From Agriotes lineatus (Eukaryota > Arthropoda > Insecta > Coleoptera > Elateridae), in assembly GCA_940337035.1 (NCBI GenBank), contig OW679197.1, positions 37,950,466 through 38,014,465 on the forward strand: a DNA stretch of 64,000 nucleotides, given 5' to 3'. The notes beneath the pieces are model-generated. The model saw only the letters and a list, made by a program, of their open reading frames with translations, did no database searches and was not told the DNA's origin. Positions 11,905 through 23,961 of this stretch are shown here, in pieces. Within the stretch, counting starts at the first letter, position 1. Every line of letters begins with the position of its first letter. Made by a program: the position numbers and the translations under genes.

Positions 11905-12862
11905 GGATAAAAATGTGCTCTCCTAAAGTCGTTCAGTTGTTAGTAAATAACATTTCATATAGTGAAACTATTGCTTTTTTTGTAAGATTTTACGTTTTCC
12001 GCTGCTGATCCTTTAGGAATGGATTTATCCCTTTCTACTCGTCTATAGTATTTGTGCTATTCCATTTTTGTCTATGAATCCGAAGAAAAATCACCATTCC
12101 ACAAAATTAAAGACAATTTGTTGACTGTAATTGCTACTTGTCCATTGAACGTAATGATCATTCTCTTATAAAGATTATAAGAAATGTTTGTGACCAAACT
12201 ATATCTCCCGAATAATTTTGCATCCTGGAATGTTGAAAATCAAGCTTATAACGGATGTTGAACAGATTGATAAAGGAATAACTAAATCATTTTTAATTTC
12301 ATGTTTAATCACAATTCTAACGAAGCGTCCATTACATGTTGTTATTTTACACTGTATCGGTAAAACAGTTCTCTACACATCAACAAAACAGTGGCGTCAC
12401 AGTTCATTGTTAAACAGTGGCGTTACAAGCTTGTGAATGGCTATTTAGAATAACAAGATCTATGATGTCGAATTACTCTACGGTCGTGAATGACGACAAA
12501 ACCACAAAAAAATCAGGGGGAAATCTCGAGGAAGTCAAAAGATATCATGAGCAATCAAGGGAAATACCTACCATAAAATCAGAAGTAATCATAAGTACAT
12601 CAAAGGAAATCTTGAGGAAGTCAGAGAAAATCTTACAAAAAAAGAAATCTGGTGTACAAAGTGCTAGTTGTAAATTACCCTTCGCAAAAGTCGAATGCCA
12701 CAAATACTACAGACGAGTAGAAAGGGTCACAATCTTTTCTAAAAGAGCAACAAAAGAAAAGTGCGTAAGCAATTTTCAAAAAAAGAACAGAGCGTCACCC
12801 TGTGGAATGTAATATACTAATACCTGAACGACTTTTAAAGAGCACATTTTTTTGGGTTGAAG
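11905..12862. repeat. Large inverted repeat, ~170-bp arms with ~600-bp spacer
   Basis: The left arm near 11908-12080 contains AAAATGTGCTCTCCTAAAGT and CCCTTTCTACTCGTCTATAG. The right arm near 12690-12858 contains the same blocks reversed, in the same order. The spacer and flanks carry many GATTTCC/GGAAATC runs that recur at 11700-11790 and 14490-14580. The ORF at 12417-12812 is largely made of this repeat and shows no known domain. This may be a decayed DNA transposon or a head-to-head pair of one element. Confidence 0.55.
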
Positions 12863-12942
12863 AAATGCATTATATTTTCGGATTTAAGATCCAATGTCGA
12901 CAGAAGGTGTTAATCTTTTGAAATATAATAACGTAGCTACTA

Positions 12943-14393
12943 TACAAGGTGATTCATAAATATGGTCGTTAATAGTAATTCAACAAGAAATTAAAACATG
13001 TCATTGCTTAAACTGCAATGAAATTTCAATGAACACGACTTGGCATAGTTGAGTAATCTTAGGCAGAAACGGGTTGTGATAAGACTGAATTTGAGTAATA
13101 TAGCAAAAAAGCAGTGGTTTGGGTATTTTAATCACGTTGGAAAACGGTTAATGTATACTCTTATCGGATTTACCTACTTAAGGTTTTGATGTTAACCAGT
13201 AGTTCTTAAAAGTCTGCCCATGCCCTACTACAATTTTTTCCAGACGCAATTAATTTTTGGTAACGTACTATGCAAGACAAAAAATTTGGACAACTCTAGA
13301 TAGAGAGTTTAGCATAATTTGAGTAGCTTAAACGAGACTTTAAACAATTACATTTACAATAACAATTTTGATTCATAGCAATGTCTAAACAAGGTAACAG
13401 TAGAAATACTTAGCAACTTTAGTGGTTTGCACCACTGGAACTATTATGTTGTTTAGTATTGCCGAATTAAGTTCAGTAAAATACAACCGTTTGTGGAAAA
13501 CAATACCATTCCTTTTTATTATTTTAGGACAAACGAACAAAATACAACATATCAAATTCGTTAATATTAATTTAAAATACAAATAGGAATTGTGAGTAGC
13601 CTCGTCTTCGATACTGGATTATTTATTAATAAAAGACTTTCTAAACTGACCTCAGTCCTCGACTTTGCTCCAAAATGTCAAAAGTCGGAATAAGCCGAAA
13701 ACGTGATATTAAGTCAATTGATATTACCCGAAGCCAGTAAAAGTGATCCGAAGACCCAGCTACTTGCTTTTATATAGGGTGCGCCTAAATGGAAGGGACA
13801 TTCCCTATTTTTTTGAGTACAATAGGATTGTCCAGCTAAGCTCTCTTTTGCTCTATTGTAGCACAAGAGGTTGAAATAACTTCCGTCAAAAAGGACTTTC
13901 TCTTTTTGAACGTTTACAACTGTATTGTCTACCGGGGTTTGCTTTTCCCTTTTCGTCTGGTCTATTGTTAGTGGAGGTAAAAGAGTTTGTTGGCCGATAT
14001 CCCTGCGTTTACGACCTAACTCCGGCTGTGCTAGAAATTGCATCGTGACGTTTAGACCGATTAGTTTTAATTGTTCAACTCGACGACACAAATCACACTT
14101 ACATTACAGATCTATTAACTCCTTTACTAGACCTGTCACTTCGCGAATTTCACCTTTACTAGCTGATTTAGCACTGCACTTTAAGTCACATTTTATTTTA
14201 TGGCCTTCCCTTGCACGAAGGACGTTTTCAGGCCATTCATCACCGCTGCGCTACACAACTATACATAGTAAGGCAGTCATAGTCACAAAAAACCATATTA
14301 ACTGTCCCAGTTTTTTTGTCTTGTATAGTACTTCTACTGAGGTCAATATAGACCCATTTAATTTAATAACGATACCTATGAATCACCCTGTAT
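12943..14393. mobile_element. Possible DNA transposon bounded by ACARGGTGATTCATA ends
   Basis: ATACAAGGTGATTCATAAAT at 12944 is matched by the reverse complement of the right end, ATACAGGGTGATTCATAGGT, ending near 14393. Roughly 30 bases are similar, and a 1.45-kb body lies between. The body ORFs (13714-14091 minus, 13925-14395 plus) have no domain I recognise. The ends could also belong to two separate insertions. Confidence 0.4.
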
Positions 14394-17300
14394 AAGTTCT
14401 TTACTCACATTTTAGCTAGCACATAAGCTCACTTTAACTTATAATGAGATTTATAATATCCGCATACGCATTCTTTACTGGTTTTCCCTGATTTCCATAA
14501 GATTTTCTCTGATTTCTCCTGAATTCCCCTAATTCCAGCTGATTTCCCTTGACTTCTTCATTCTTGTACACCAGATTTCGTTTGTGGTTCACCCTTCGTT
14601 GAAATATCATTTGCCACTTTCACAACTTCCAAATATAAGAGAAACAAAACTGCCTTTATCGCAGCTGTTACCCTTTTTCCTTTATCATAACTACTTTGAT
14701 TTTTTATTAATTGTATAATCTCTTCAACTAAGCCGAATTGGACCTATTCTCGCACAACATGTGTTGCTTAAAATCATCAGTTTGTCATATCGCATATAAA
14801 TAAGCTCTAAGTAAATTTTTGGAGTGTGAAAATTTGACTACGTCTTATTGCAAATTTTACAGCAGACCAGCAGGATGCTCCATTTCAACAAGATACGAGC
14901 CACAGTTGGGCAGCTGCACAGTAGTGACAAAGATGCGAGGTTCGAACTACAATGTCTTTGAGGTGGCCACACTTTAATTACACCCCATCCAGCAAGAAAT
15001 GTAGTTTAACTGAGGGCAGTCCTTCTCTGTCCTATTGAAATTCTTCGTTGGGCAAGCGGAGCGACGGCTCCCCGCACGGACACCACTGAACGGGCTCTTT
15101 ATTTTACAATTCTGATTTCTTATCGAGTACCTGAACACCGCGATGTTCCCGATGTTAGTGCTGATAAGATGTTATAGTGGGTGTATTTAAATGCCAAGCA
15201 ATTAAGCTTATTTTCCCTTAAATGATTATAAAGTAGGCATTTAATGCGCCTGACAGTCACATTTGCTCCGGGACTCGGTCGTTTATATGGACAAATTCCG
15301 AATTATGGTGGGTCCGAGGCAAAAAGTTGATCGGTGATGGATGCGTCTAGAATTAATTTAGCTTCCAGGGCTGCCATGCGTCAAATGCGACCGTTAAAAG
15401 CCCGCTCGTTTATTTTTGTTCGACGCGATGGACGTTCTTGCTGCTTCTTTTACGCAGCTCTATTGGTTAATAAAATTATTCGTTTTCAGTTCTACGGCAC
15501 AAAGCATCATATAAACACTCTGAGATCAAACAATCTCCATTGTATTGAATGCTTTTATCAAACAGCAAAATTTCAATTATGCTGCACTGAAACACAGATT
15601 TTATTTTGTTTGCTATCACAGTTCAGTGCAAATTGTGTACCGACTTCAATAAGCAAATTCCGTGTTCACTAGGAAAAGGAAATACAGTTGATTAAAAAGC
15701 TGTAAGCGTGAGACTCTTGCCATAATTAGCACAATATCGCGAAATCAAAATAGAGGGGTGTCCAGAATTAAACGCCAGTAACCACAGAAGCAGCAGAAAA
15801 TTATCAGTAGATGCATCATAGAGATATATGATAATTAATTTTTGTACTTCATCTAGTACTGTTTACTGATCTTCTGAGCTTTACTTCTTGATATTTAATG
15901 TTAATTTTACCAAAATTCTGACAGATCGTTATATGAATAGAATTATTAAAACTGTATTCATTCACCCATTCACCCAAATATAAGGACACTAACAATGCAT
16001 CCTCGGTATTAGTCGAAGAATAACAACAGAACTTAAAATCTCTGTTCCGGCTTTTGCAATTCTGAGATGGACGCACGGTCCTGGCTGAATTGACGTACGC
16101 AGCGATTTTGGGTCACCAATTGGAATAATTAAATGATTTTTGAAACCGCTAAACATTTGGGTTCTGGTTGCCGTTCAGAGACAACACCAGATTCAATTAA
16201 AACTATCTCACTCTAAGGACATAGCTTCCACAAATTTAATGTATTACGGTCAGAATGCGTTTGCAGGTCATTGAGTGCGCTCTAGTTACTTTTGGGGCAT
16301 ATAGCGCATATTATAAAAATTGCGCCCGTCCATCCTTGTCGTGATGAGTTTTTATTGGTGCGCGAAACGATTTAAATGGCCGGTCGACGTTTGCATTAGA
16401 CATGTTCGTTGCGTCCTGCGGTTCCGAGCACCTAAGCTTCCATTTCGGGTCGCCCAAAGTTCTGCAGGCCTTTTGGTGGAATTTTGCTGGAATTAGCCCC
16501 CGCTGATGTAGCGGTTTAATGCTACTCTAGTGACTTTAAGAGAGAAATTTCTCTCACGTCAATTCTTGACAGAATTTGGTAGCAAGCTGTTGGAATTCAT
16601 TTAGCACGTAGCCCGGGGTGGCTGCAAGTTAAGAACTGTAAATAACCTTCGGCTGTCAATGCGAAATTTGCAGTTCCACGTGCACCTGGCGATCTTCACC
16701 TAGTTGTTGCCCTTGATGCACCATTCCAAGACCGATCCCTTTCATTTTGCCTTAGTTTGGCTTTCGGCCTCCTGTACTGGCTATACGTGTGCCGTCCGAG
16801 TGGGCCCAGGAGCTCAACGAAAGAGTTTATGCAGCGTGTATTATTTCCATTTTTTTACACCATTTGATTACTGTGTACAGTGCTCCGATGCTTTGCATAC
16901 TTTATTAACTGCATTGCAGCAAATCCTGCCTGGGCCCGTTTGAACGGGTAAACTAGTATCTTTAATGATTTTCCTCCTCAAAACCTAGTTTAATCTCCAT
17001 TGTACTTTTAATCTGGTGTTGGTTGTATTTAATGCAGTTTCTATTTATACATTTTCAAATGTTTTAAGTTTTAACTTACTCGGAAGAGTAGTCGAGTTTA
17101 TGTGTTTCAATCACCGGTACCCTATACTGGCTTGTATGCCTTTTATGATCTGTGGTTACTGTACATTGATATTAGTACATCGTATTTTTTATATTACTGC
17201 TACCTGGATTTGTATGCTTTCTTTCAGAGTATTGTGCTACTTTTGTGTTTACGAATTCTCTGTGGTACCTGGATGCACTTGTCGTTATTTAAAGATTCAT

Positions 17301-17433
17301 TGGCGCCCCCTTTGCTATTTAGTTAACTTTAGTACTTTTAAAGTTTTAATAAACTGCGCTCCGTCTCCTTTGAGGTAGTTTAACCGGCAATTGTATCTAC
17401 GTAGTCACTTGTTTTGGGAGAAATTATGAGTAA
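14394..17433. other. Intergenic, no supported gene
   Basis: The GATTTCC-rich repeat noted at 11.7-12.7 kb has a further copy at about 14480-14600. ORFs at 15334-15672, 16704-16943 and 17016-17378 lack recognisable motifs, and I do not call them genes. Confidence 0.5.
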
Positions 17434-17794
17434 TATACAGGGTTCTCCAACTAGTATGACCTATTTAAGACAGGTTTTCATGAAAAAACAAAACATATTT
17501 GAAGTTTGTCAGTTGTATCTGAATACATGCAATTTTGATTGAAGTTGACAGATATTGAAACTGTCAGTAATACTGTTAGAAAAAATCTGCAGCGATTCTG
17601 AACTAGTGTAACTGAATTAGTTTCGATAATTTGTTGCTACAAAAATACGTCGATCTAGTGGAAATCTAAACATTTGGATTAAAATTTCATGTATTCAGGT
17701 ACAATTCTGCCAAATTAATAAACGATAAATATGTTTCGTTTTTCCATGGCAACTTATTTAAAATAGGTTATACCAGTTGGAGATTTCTGTATAA
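17434..17794. mobile_element. MITE with TATACAGGGTTCTCCAACTAG ends
   Basis: The left 65 bases, from TATACAGGGTTCTCCAACTA through GACCTATTTAAGACA to AACAAAACATATTT, are mirrored imperfectly at about 17728-17794, which ends CCAGTTGGAGATTTCTGTATA. The middle is unpaired and noncoding. TA at each outer edge is consistent with the TA duplication used by Tc1/mariner-like elements, but this is not proven. Confidence 0.75.
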
Positions 17795-18971
17795 ATGAGA
17801 CTAGGTTCGTTAGATTCAAGATTACCAGATTTTAGATACTTATTATTATATAAATTTTTACAAAAGATTCAAGCGGAAAAATAACTCGACTAGATAGGGT
17901 GCTCGAACCTACACCAGGCGTTAAAAAAAAAGGATTTGTCTAACGTAATTCTCGTCGGGAAGGTTTTCCACACACGACGCATTTGTGGATAAGGTTAGGT
18001 TTATCGTATAAAAAATAAGCTCTTCGTCACTCATCAAATCATAAGCCTAACAGTGAAATCATAACCGTTTGCTATTCTGGATATGTTACAAGTACAGAAT
18101 GGATTCGGAAAATACACAAAACAACTGAAGGTTTTTTACTAGACAGAAATTATCAAACAAGCGAAATTGGTAAACAACAGAAGGTTCATTATTATTTGCA
18201 TAATTCTAATTCAAATTTGGAGTAAAGAACCTTCGTACTATATACGATCCGGCAGACAATGCGAGTTACAATTGCAGCGGGTTGGTAACTGCACCCTCGT
18301 GCACTCAAAAGGTTGAACCTAAAAAAACCTTGCTTCCATCACAGTACATCATTTGCATGAAAAGGTGTTAGCAATTACAATCAAGTTGGAATGGAACCGA
18401 TCCACCAGATGCGATGGTTTTTCAACGTGTGATGCTCAGCTTCAAACGGAAAACTAATGAACGAGTTTGCAATTAGAAGTATCTCAAAATTCGCTTAGAG
18501 AATATCGGGATTACTTGAAAAACGGGGACGGTACAGAAAAGACTTTACTTCCAAACCAGCATGAGGATCCTTTATCAAACAGCCAGGCACAATAATATAC
18601 TTATCCATAACACCAAATCTGCAACTGAGTACTGATGTTCTATCAGATGAATTCGTTTTGTAAACGTTATTAAAAGGTGTCCCAAAAAATTTAAAAAAAA
18701 ACAATTTAGGTAACTTGATACAAACAACGACGATAAAAATGCTCTATATGGAATAAAATATTTTAGCACGTTACCGTACCTAAAATAATAGTTTGAGGAA
18801 AGTTGAAACGAAAATGTAGCTGTCTTACCTAGGTGATTTATTTTCATGGTTATCGACATAGCCAGTTTGTATTTGCTGATTGTCTATTGTTAATTAGGCT
18901 TAAGCATTCTAATTTGGCATGGTACCAAACTGTTAAACAAATCATAACGAGTAGGTAATTTTTTTTAAATT
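17795..18971. other. Intergenic, nothing recognised
   Basis: Short ORFs on the minus strand at 18495-18859 carry no recognisable domain. No RNA gene or clear repeat was seen. Confidence 0.45.
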
Positions 18972-19224
18972 TAATTCCCACTCAGCCAGCAGCCGTTAGG
19001 CCAATTATAGGCGTCGCTGTGCAGTTATGAGGACTTCCAACCCCACTAACGACTGTCATGATGTTTTATGACCGCCGGGACCAACATTTTCCGTGATAGC
19101 CGTACCACGAGGCGCCGAGAGATGCAGCCGTGGAACTCCCATCCAAGTTCTGACCAGAGAGAGCGTTGCTTAACTCTGCTGATCGAACGTGGACGCTTGT
19201 TCAAGCTACACCACTCGGGACCCA
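18972..19224 (-). repeat. 5S-rRNA-headed SINE-like repeat, copy 1
   Basis: On the minus strand the first ~95 bases match the internal part of 5S rRNA. CGATCAGCAGAGTTAAGCA corresponds to the A-box region, and GTCAGAACTTGGATGGGAG corresponds to the C-box region TAGTACTTGGATGGG. An unrelated body of about 160 bases and an A-rich 3' end (AATTAAATTTAAAAAAAATT, just left of 18972) follow. A second copy lies at 23711-23961. A 5S-derived head, a body and an A-rich tail form the layout of SINE3-type retroposons, which are transcribed by RNA polymerase III and moved by a partner LINE. No clear target duplication was seen. Confidence 0.75.
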
Positions 19225-19289
19225 ATCATTAAAATTGGAAATTATATTTTTGTTATTTCACAGATACAAAAAAATAAATAGAAACTAAC

Positions 19290-20343
19290 CAAGGTGTTCA
19301 AAATGGTCCCCGTTTTCTTGAAGACACAAATTACTCGCCTTTTTATACTATTAAAAGCATTTATAAGCATTTGAGGAATTATTTTGGCACGCTGTTCAAT
19401 AATTCTGTTTGCAGTTCCTCGATATTATTTATAGGGGTCTCATATACATTATTTTTCAGATAAGGGAATCTAAAGTAATCTAAAATAGTCAAGTCTGGTG
19501 ATCTAGGTGGAACTTCTGGATTTGAACGTAAACTAATTATTTAATCATCAACACATTCGCGAAGGTAATTAATGGTCTCTTCAGCCGCGCCATTCTATTG
19601 CAAGTAGCCTTGCTGTAGCTTATCCTCATGAAGCTGATTAATATCTTCATTTGTAATATTTCTATATCTCAAAGCAGTAACAATTTCGTAGAAAATATGG
19701 GCCCGATAATACATCTTCGAGACACAGCAATCCAAGTACTAACTTTTAACGGGTGAAGGGGAGTTTTACGAAAAGTGTGATGCACTCCACATCCTCTTAT
19801 TTTGTAAAAAATATAGCCAGATAAATAAAAGTATCCCTCTACACTAAAGAAAGTATTTTCAAACGCATTATCGTTATTTCCAAAATTATTAATAAACTAG
19901 TTACAGAATACCAATCTAACCGGAGGATCGTTTGGCAGCAGTTCCTGGTACACTTGCCGGTAAGGAAAATAATGCAAACTGTTTTTTAATATCCTATGAG
20001 ATGTTGGATATGAAACATTTAATTGCTGTTCTAAATGGCGAACAGATACGTCTGATTGTTCTTGCACAATGTGCCTCGCATTATTAACTACTTCTTCAGT
20101 ACGTATTTTTGGTCGACCACTGCCTTGCTTCCGGCTTACACTTCCCGTTTCGCAGAAGTTATGGACCATTCGTTATAGCGCATCTCTTAATACCTTATAT
20201 TATATAGCTGCCACGGGAAACTCCTCATTAAATTCCTTAAAGGTGTCTTCAATAGAATAAATCCAATTTTCATCGATTTTTCTTTCATTCCGAAAGTAAC
20301 TTTCTAACAAAAACACTCGTTGTTGTTGTGTAATGTCCTCTTA
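19290..20343 (-). pseudogene. Mariner/IS630-like transposase relic with DUF4817-type N-terminus
   Basis: Minus-strand reading begins with QQRVFLLESYFRNERK. The pattern FCETGSVSRKQGSGRPK follows, then RHLEQQLNVSYPTSHRILK and QELLPNDPPVRLVFCN, which is the helix-turn-helix DNA-binding half. The catalytic half persists in broken frames: SVEGYFYLSG (first catalytic Asp position, apparently Val), CIIGPIFFYE, a damaged second block near 19610, and the third block VPPRSPDLTILDYF. The C-terminus reads KRGPFEHLG. Several stops and frame changes, plus loss of catalytic Asp, make it inactive. Complete relatives cut and paste a DNA element flanked by TA. Confidence 0.8.
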
Positions 20344-21093
20344 TTTGCATTTTTACTTGATACAAGTAAACTTAATGCAATGTAAACTTTTGCCTGTCAC
20401 AGTGACAGATGTTTTCATAAAAAAAATGCAATCTGACATTCACCTACAGACTTAAGTTAAGACATGACTAGATTTTCTATCTTTCTTTTCAAGGCCTACC
20501 CTAAATGAGTTTTTTTTAACACGATGCAATAACTATACAAACTGTCTCCTTTAATAGTGTTTCAACGATTTAGGATTCATGGTAAATCAAAATCGCTCTA
20601 AATATTTTTCTTGCAGGATTTATATCCGGAAGACGTAAATTCAGCAAAACAATGTGCATAATAAACAACATTTAATGAAATATAGACATTAACGATGTGT
20701 GCTCTATACTTGCTACTTACCAGCTGTCAAAGGTCGACTAAACAAATGTACTCGCATCTACAGTATTTCAGATATATTTATATTAAAGAAGAATTTCCGT
20801 TGGCAAAATTCTATAGTTTTATTTCAATGAAATCGTCGTTGCTCATCTTATAACATAAAATCGTTGTTCTCTTTGTATGTTTGCGTGTATGTTTGTTCGC
20901 TATCTCCTCCGAAGATACTGGCCCAATTAAGTTGTATGATGGCTTAAAATTTTGCTAATTTGTCGACTTAGATCGTAGCCGGCTTTTATTTTCAAAAAAT
21001 GTGCGAAAAAGTTTTAATTTAATTAAATCGTGTACGCGGGCGTGGGCGGTGCTGCGGCAGCTGTTGCCTTACAGTAGCTGCTCATTCAACCAA
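20344..21093. other. Intergenic, nothing recognised
   Basis: No supported coding or RNA feature before the tRNA-like sequence. Confidence 0.45.
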
Positions 21094-21164
21094 GCATAAT
21101 TGGTCCAGTGGTAGAATGCCCACCTACCACGCGGGCGGCCCGGGTTCGATTCCCGGCCGAAGCA
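21094..21164 (+). pseudogene. tRNA-Gly(GCC)-derived pseudogene with ACC in the anticodon position
   Basis: The 71 bases align end to end with animal tRNA-Gly(GCC). The A box TGGTCCAGTGG (21101-21111), the B box GGTTCGATTCC (21143-21153) and the T arm are intact, and a T-run beginning at about 21168 gives a pol III terminator. The acceptor stem is decayed: GCATAAT against CCGAAGC leaves only three clean pairs. The anticodon stem has an A-C mismatch. The loop reads CTACCAC, giving anticodon ACC, which eukaryotes do not normally use for Gly. It could be transcribed but is unlikely to be a working tRNA. Confidence 0.8.
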
Positions 21165-23710
21165 TACTTTTTTTTTTATTTATATTAATGATATATTAAT
21201 TTAGCGACCCGAAGCGTAGTTCAGGTGACTCACTAGTACAAAATAAAATATAAAAACATTTGTAGTAGCTTCTCCACTAAAACACAACCGAGTTTGCTGA
21301 CAGTCGTTCTGGAAATTTCGCGGTTCATGTAACCTCAACGCAACTAAATTGTCCCAGATAGAATGAAATTATTTAGATCTGTGAATGGCAGTTGTTCTGA
21401 GCAGCAAATTAAATTGAAATTCGATAATCGTTGACCGTGTAATTAATCGAATAAAAAATAAATTGGATATTGAACATAGAGCCTAGAGGCCCGGGCTGAT
21501 TTCGATTAAAAGTAGGTGTTTGCCGATGCGTCTTCGAGTTACAAATACTCCTTGGCGCAAGAAAAATTGCGAACTGTATAAACAGGGGATGAAGTAAATA
21601 AGTCATTTGAAATTCCGAGCGGATTTTAATAATCTTATTTCTATTTACAATGGAAAATCGGCCCCACCAAGTACACTGTTTTACTTAGCGAAATTAACGG
21701 GGGAATATTTCGAGGCCTAAAATCTGTTACTTCCTTCTTTATCCTGTGTAAGTTGGAAACGGGACTAAACCCTTAAGACGGTACAAGTTCAGCACCTGGC
21801 TGCAACGATTATTTTATTTCCATTAATTGTAAATTTTTGGATTCTTCCAAGGTGGTTTTTTAGCAGCCTCCATTAATTAATAAACGGAGTAATGTTGGGA
21901 AAACCAGGTCCTTGTTGCGACAAACTTTGGGTCCTACAGGCGTTCCGGAGCGTTGGCTACACAAACAACCAGGACTAAGTCCTGAGTCCTTTTATCTCCC
22001 AGACTGTATCTATGCAAATCCGTGCCGAGTGTGATCTGTATGCATGCAGTCCTGTCCGTCCTTAGGCAGTTTGCAACTTTGATCTTACCCTCGGCGTGAT
22101 TTATCACACCTCTCTTCCTGATTAACCATGCTAAAACTTATGGCACAAAAGAAGCAGCTGGAAAAGTAGAGCGGGCGCTTCCAGAGGAAAAAATCGTCTC
22201 CGCTTTTCAATTCGTAACGGAAAAATCGAAAACGGGCCACAAACACATGCAAATCTGCAATATGAATATTCAAGAGCAGCGACTGCAATGAGCGGGACGC
22301 AGCGAGGCTGTCAGATTTTTGACAAACGCTACGGATGATAAGATGAAAGTTTATTTTATGCAAATTTTATCGGGCTGGGAAGTACTTTGTGAATAAAGAA
22401 TGTGTTTTCGGTGTCATCCATACAAGGAGATTGGTAAATTGGCTCGAATTTAGCGCTTTATGGTGCGTTTCTGCATAAAAGTGTGACGTGCGATGTCGCT
22501 TGAATGCTTTGAAGACCGAAACCGCCGCTTACAACGTAAAAAACTGAAAAACATAGAAGTCTTTCGTTTATTTTGTTTATAAAATAATAATAAAATTACC
22601 TCCAACTTATACACGTCAGCAATTCATGTTCTGTGCGTCATTACTTCTTGACTTTTCATACGGTTCCTCAGCTTCATTTTTATTACCTATGTATAAGTAC
22701 CTTTTGCCAGCTCAGCTGCCATTGAGAATATGCAACTCTGCAACTGAAAATGATCTTAACTCTACTAGTCCAGGAATAAACCAAGCCAGCTTATAAAGAT
22801 GTAGATATATTGACCTCGTATAATTAACTATTGAGTTTAAGGGGCCAACTGTCTGAGCTTTACTGCTAACAAATCAATACAGTTACGATTTGTTAGGCTA
22901 AATGAAAATATTCCTTTTAAATGAATAGAAAAATTATCAGTTATGCAGTTCTTTATAATTTATTAATCACAATAATTAATACTTTTCCTCCTACTAGTCA
23001 TTAGTTTCGCAAAACTCTCATTACAGGGTTGAGTCGCTACACCGTAGAAAACTTACGCAATTGTATGATAACTGCACTAGTATGACGAATGCCTTTTAAT
23101 AAATTTAACTTCAAATAAATGGTACGAAACGACACACAAATTTGCGTGCAGTCTTACTCTAATCAAAGCAAGCTGTTGATAATTATATCATAGGTAAATA
23201 ACAATGAAATAAATGCAACTCCGTAACTAGGCAAACCTGTTTATCGGTAACCAGGGACGCCTCAGTCCAACGTTGTCTCGATCTGAATTTCAAAAGGACG
23301 CCAACCTGCTTCAGTGCCTTTCTAGGCCCGCAGATGCTGAAAACTGCTCAAAATGCGCCCTTTTTCTTCCACTCTGACCCAATATGCCGGTAGCTCCTTC
23401 AACTGCAATTCTTGGAGCGGCTCGCCTTGCTAATTGAACTGCCTTTGTAACACTTCCGATGTCACTGCTATTACTCGCACCTGCTCTTAGACTTCGTTTG
23501 CTGGTCCAAATCGTCGCTGCGCTTCTCCAACTCGTTACTGGCTTCTTCAAATCGTGGCTGTGTGGCGAAGTCCGGAGATTTACTGCTTCAATCTTAACTA
23601 TTCTTAACTACCGGAAACACTGCACTATACACAAATAGCCCACGTCTGGATAACAATAATACGACCAGCTGGAACTCAAAAAATAATGTAATTATTTTAT
23701 TTTATTTTAT
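21165..23710. other. Intergenic, no supported gene
   Basis: Two more G+C-rich patches occur, at 21870-22380 and 23240-23580. The ORF at 23311-23550 on the minus strand is low-complexity and unrecognised. No RNA gene was seen. Confidence 0.45.
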
Positions 23711-23961
23711 TTCGTACTCCGCCAACAGCCATTAAGCCAACTATAGGCGTCACTGTACATTTTATGGGGACTTCCAACCCCACTAACAACTGTCATGATG
23801 TTATTATGACAACCAGGACCAACTTTTTTCCGTGGCAGCCGTACCACGAGGTGCCGGGAGAAGCAGCAGTGGAACTCCCATCCAAGTTCTGACAAGAAAG
23901 AGCGTTGCTTAACTCTACTGATCGAACGTGGACGCTTGTTCAAGCTACACCACCCGGGATC
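23711..23961 (-). repeat. 5S-rRNA-headed SINE-like repeat, copy 2
   Basis: This copy is collinear over its full length with the one at 18972-19224, in the same orientation, with roughly one difference per ten bases. The head reads CGATCAGTAGAGTTAAGCAA and GTCAGAACTTGGATGGGAG, both corresponding to 5S rRNA promoter boxes. The 3' end is a clear run of AAATA units (23690-23712 on the plus strand as TTTTA repeats). The different tails and different flanks argue for two independent retroposition events rather than a segmental duplication. Confidence 0.75.

Noticed and set aside
12417..12812. 131-codon plus-strand ORF
   Set aside because: It is built from the inverted, GGAAATC-rich repeat. The lysine-rich translation reflects composition, not a known domain.
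23311..23550. 79-codon minus-strand ORF as a protein gene
   Set aside because: Low-complexity Arg/Ser/Ala-rich translation without a domain. More likely part of an unclassified G+C-rich repeat or LTR.
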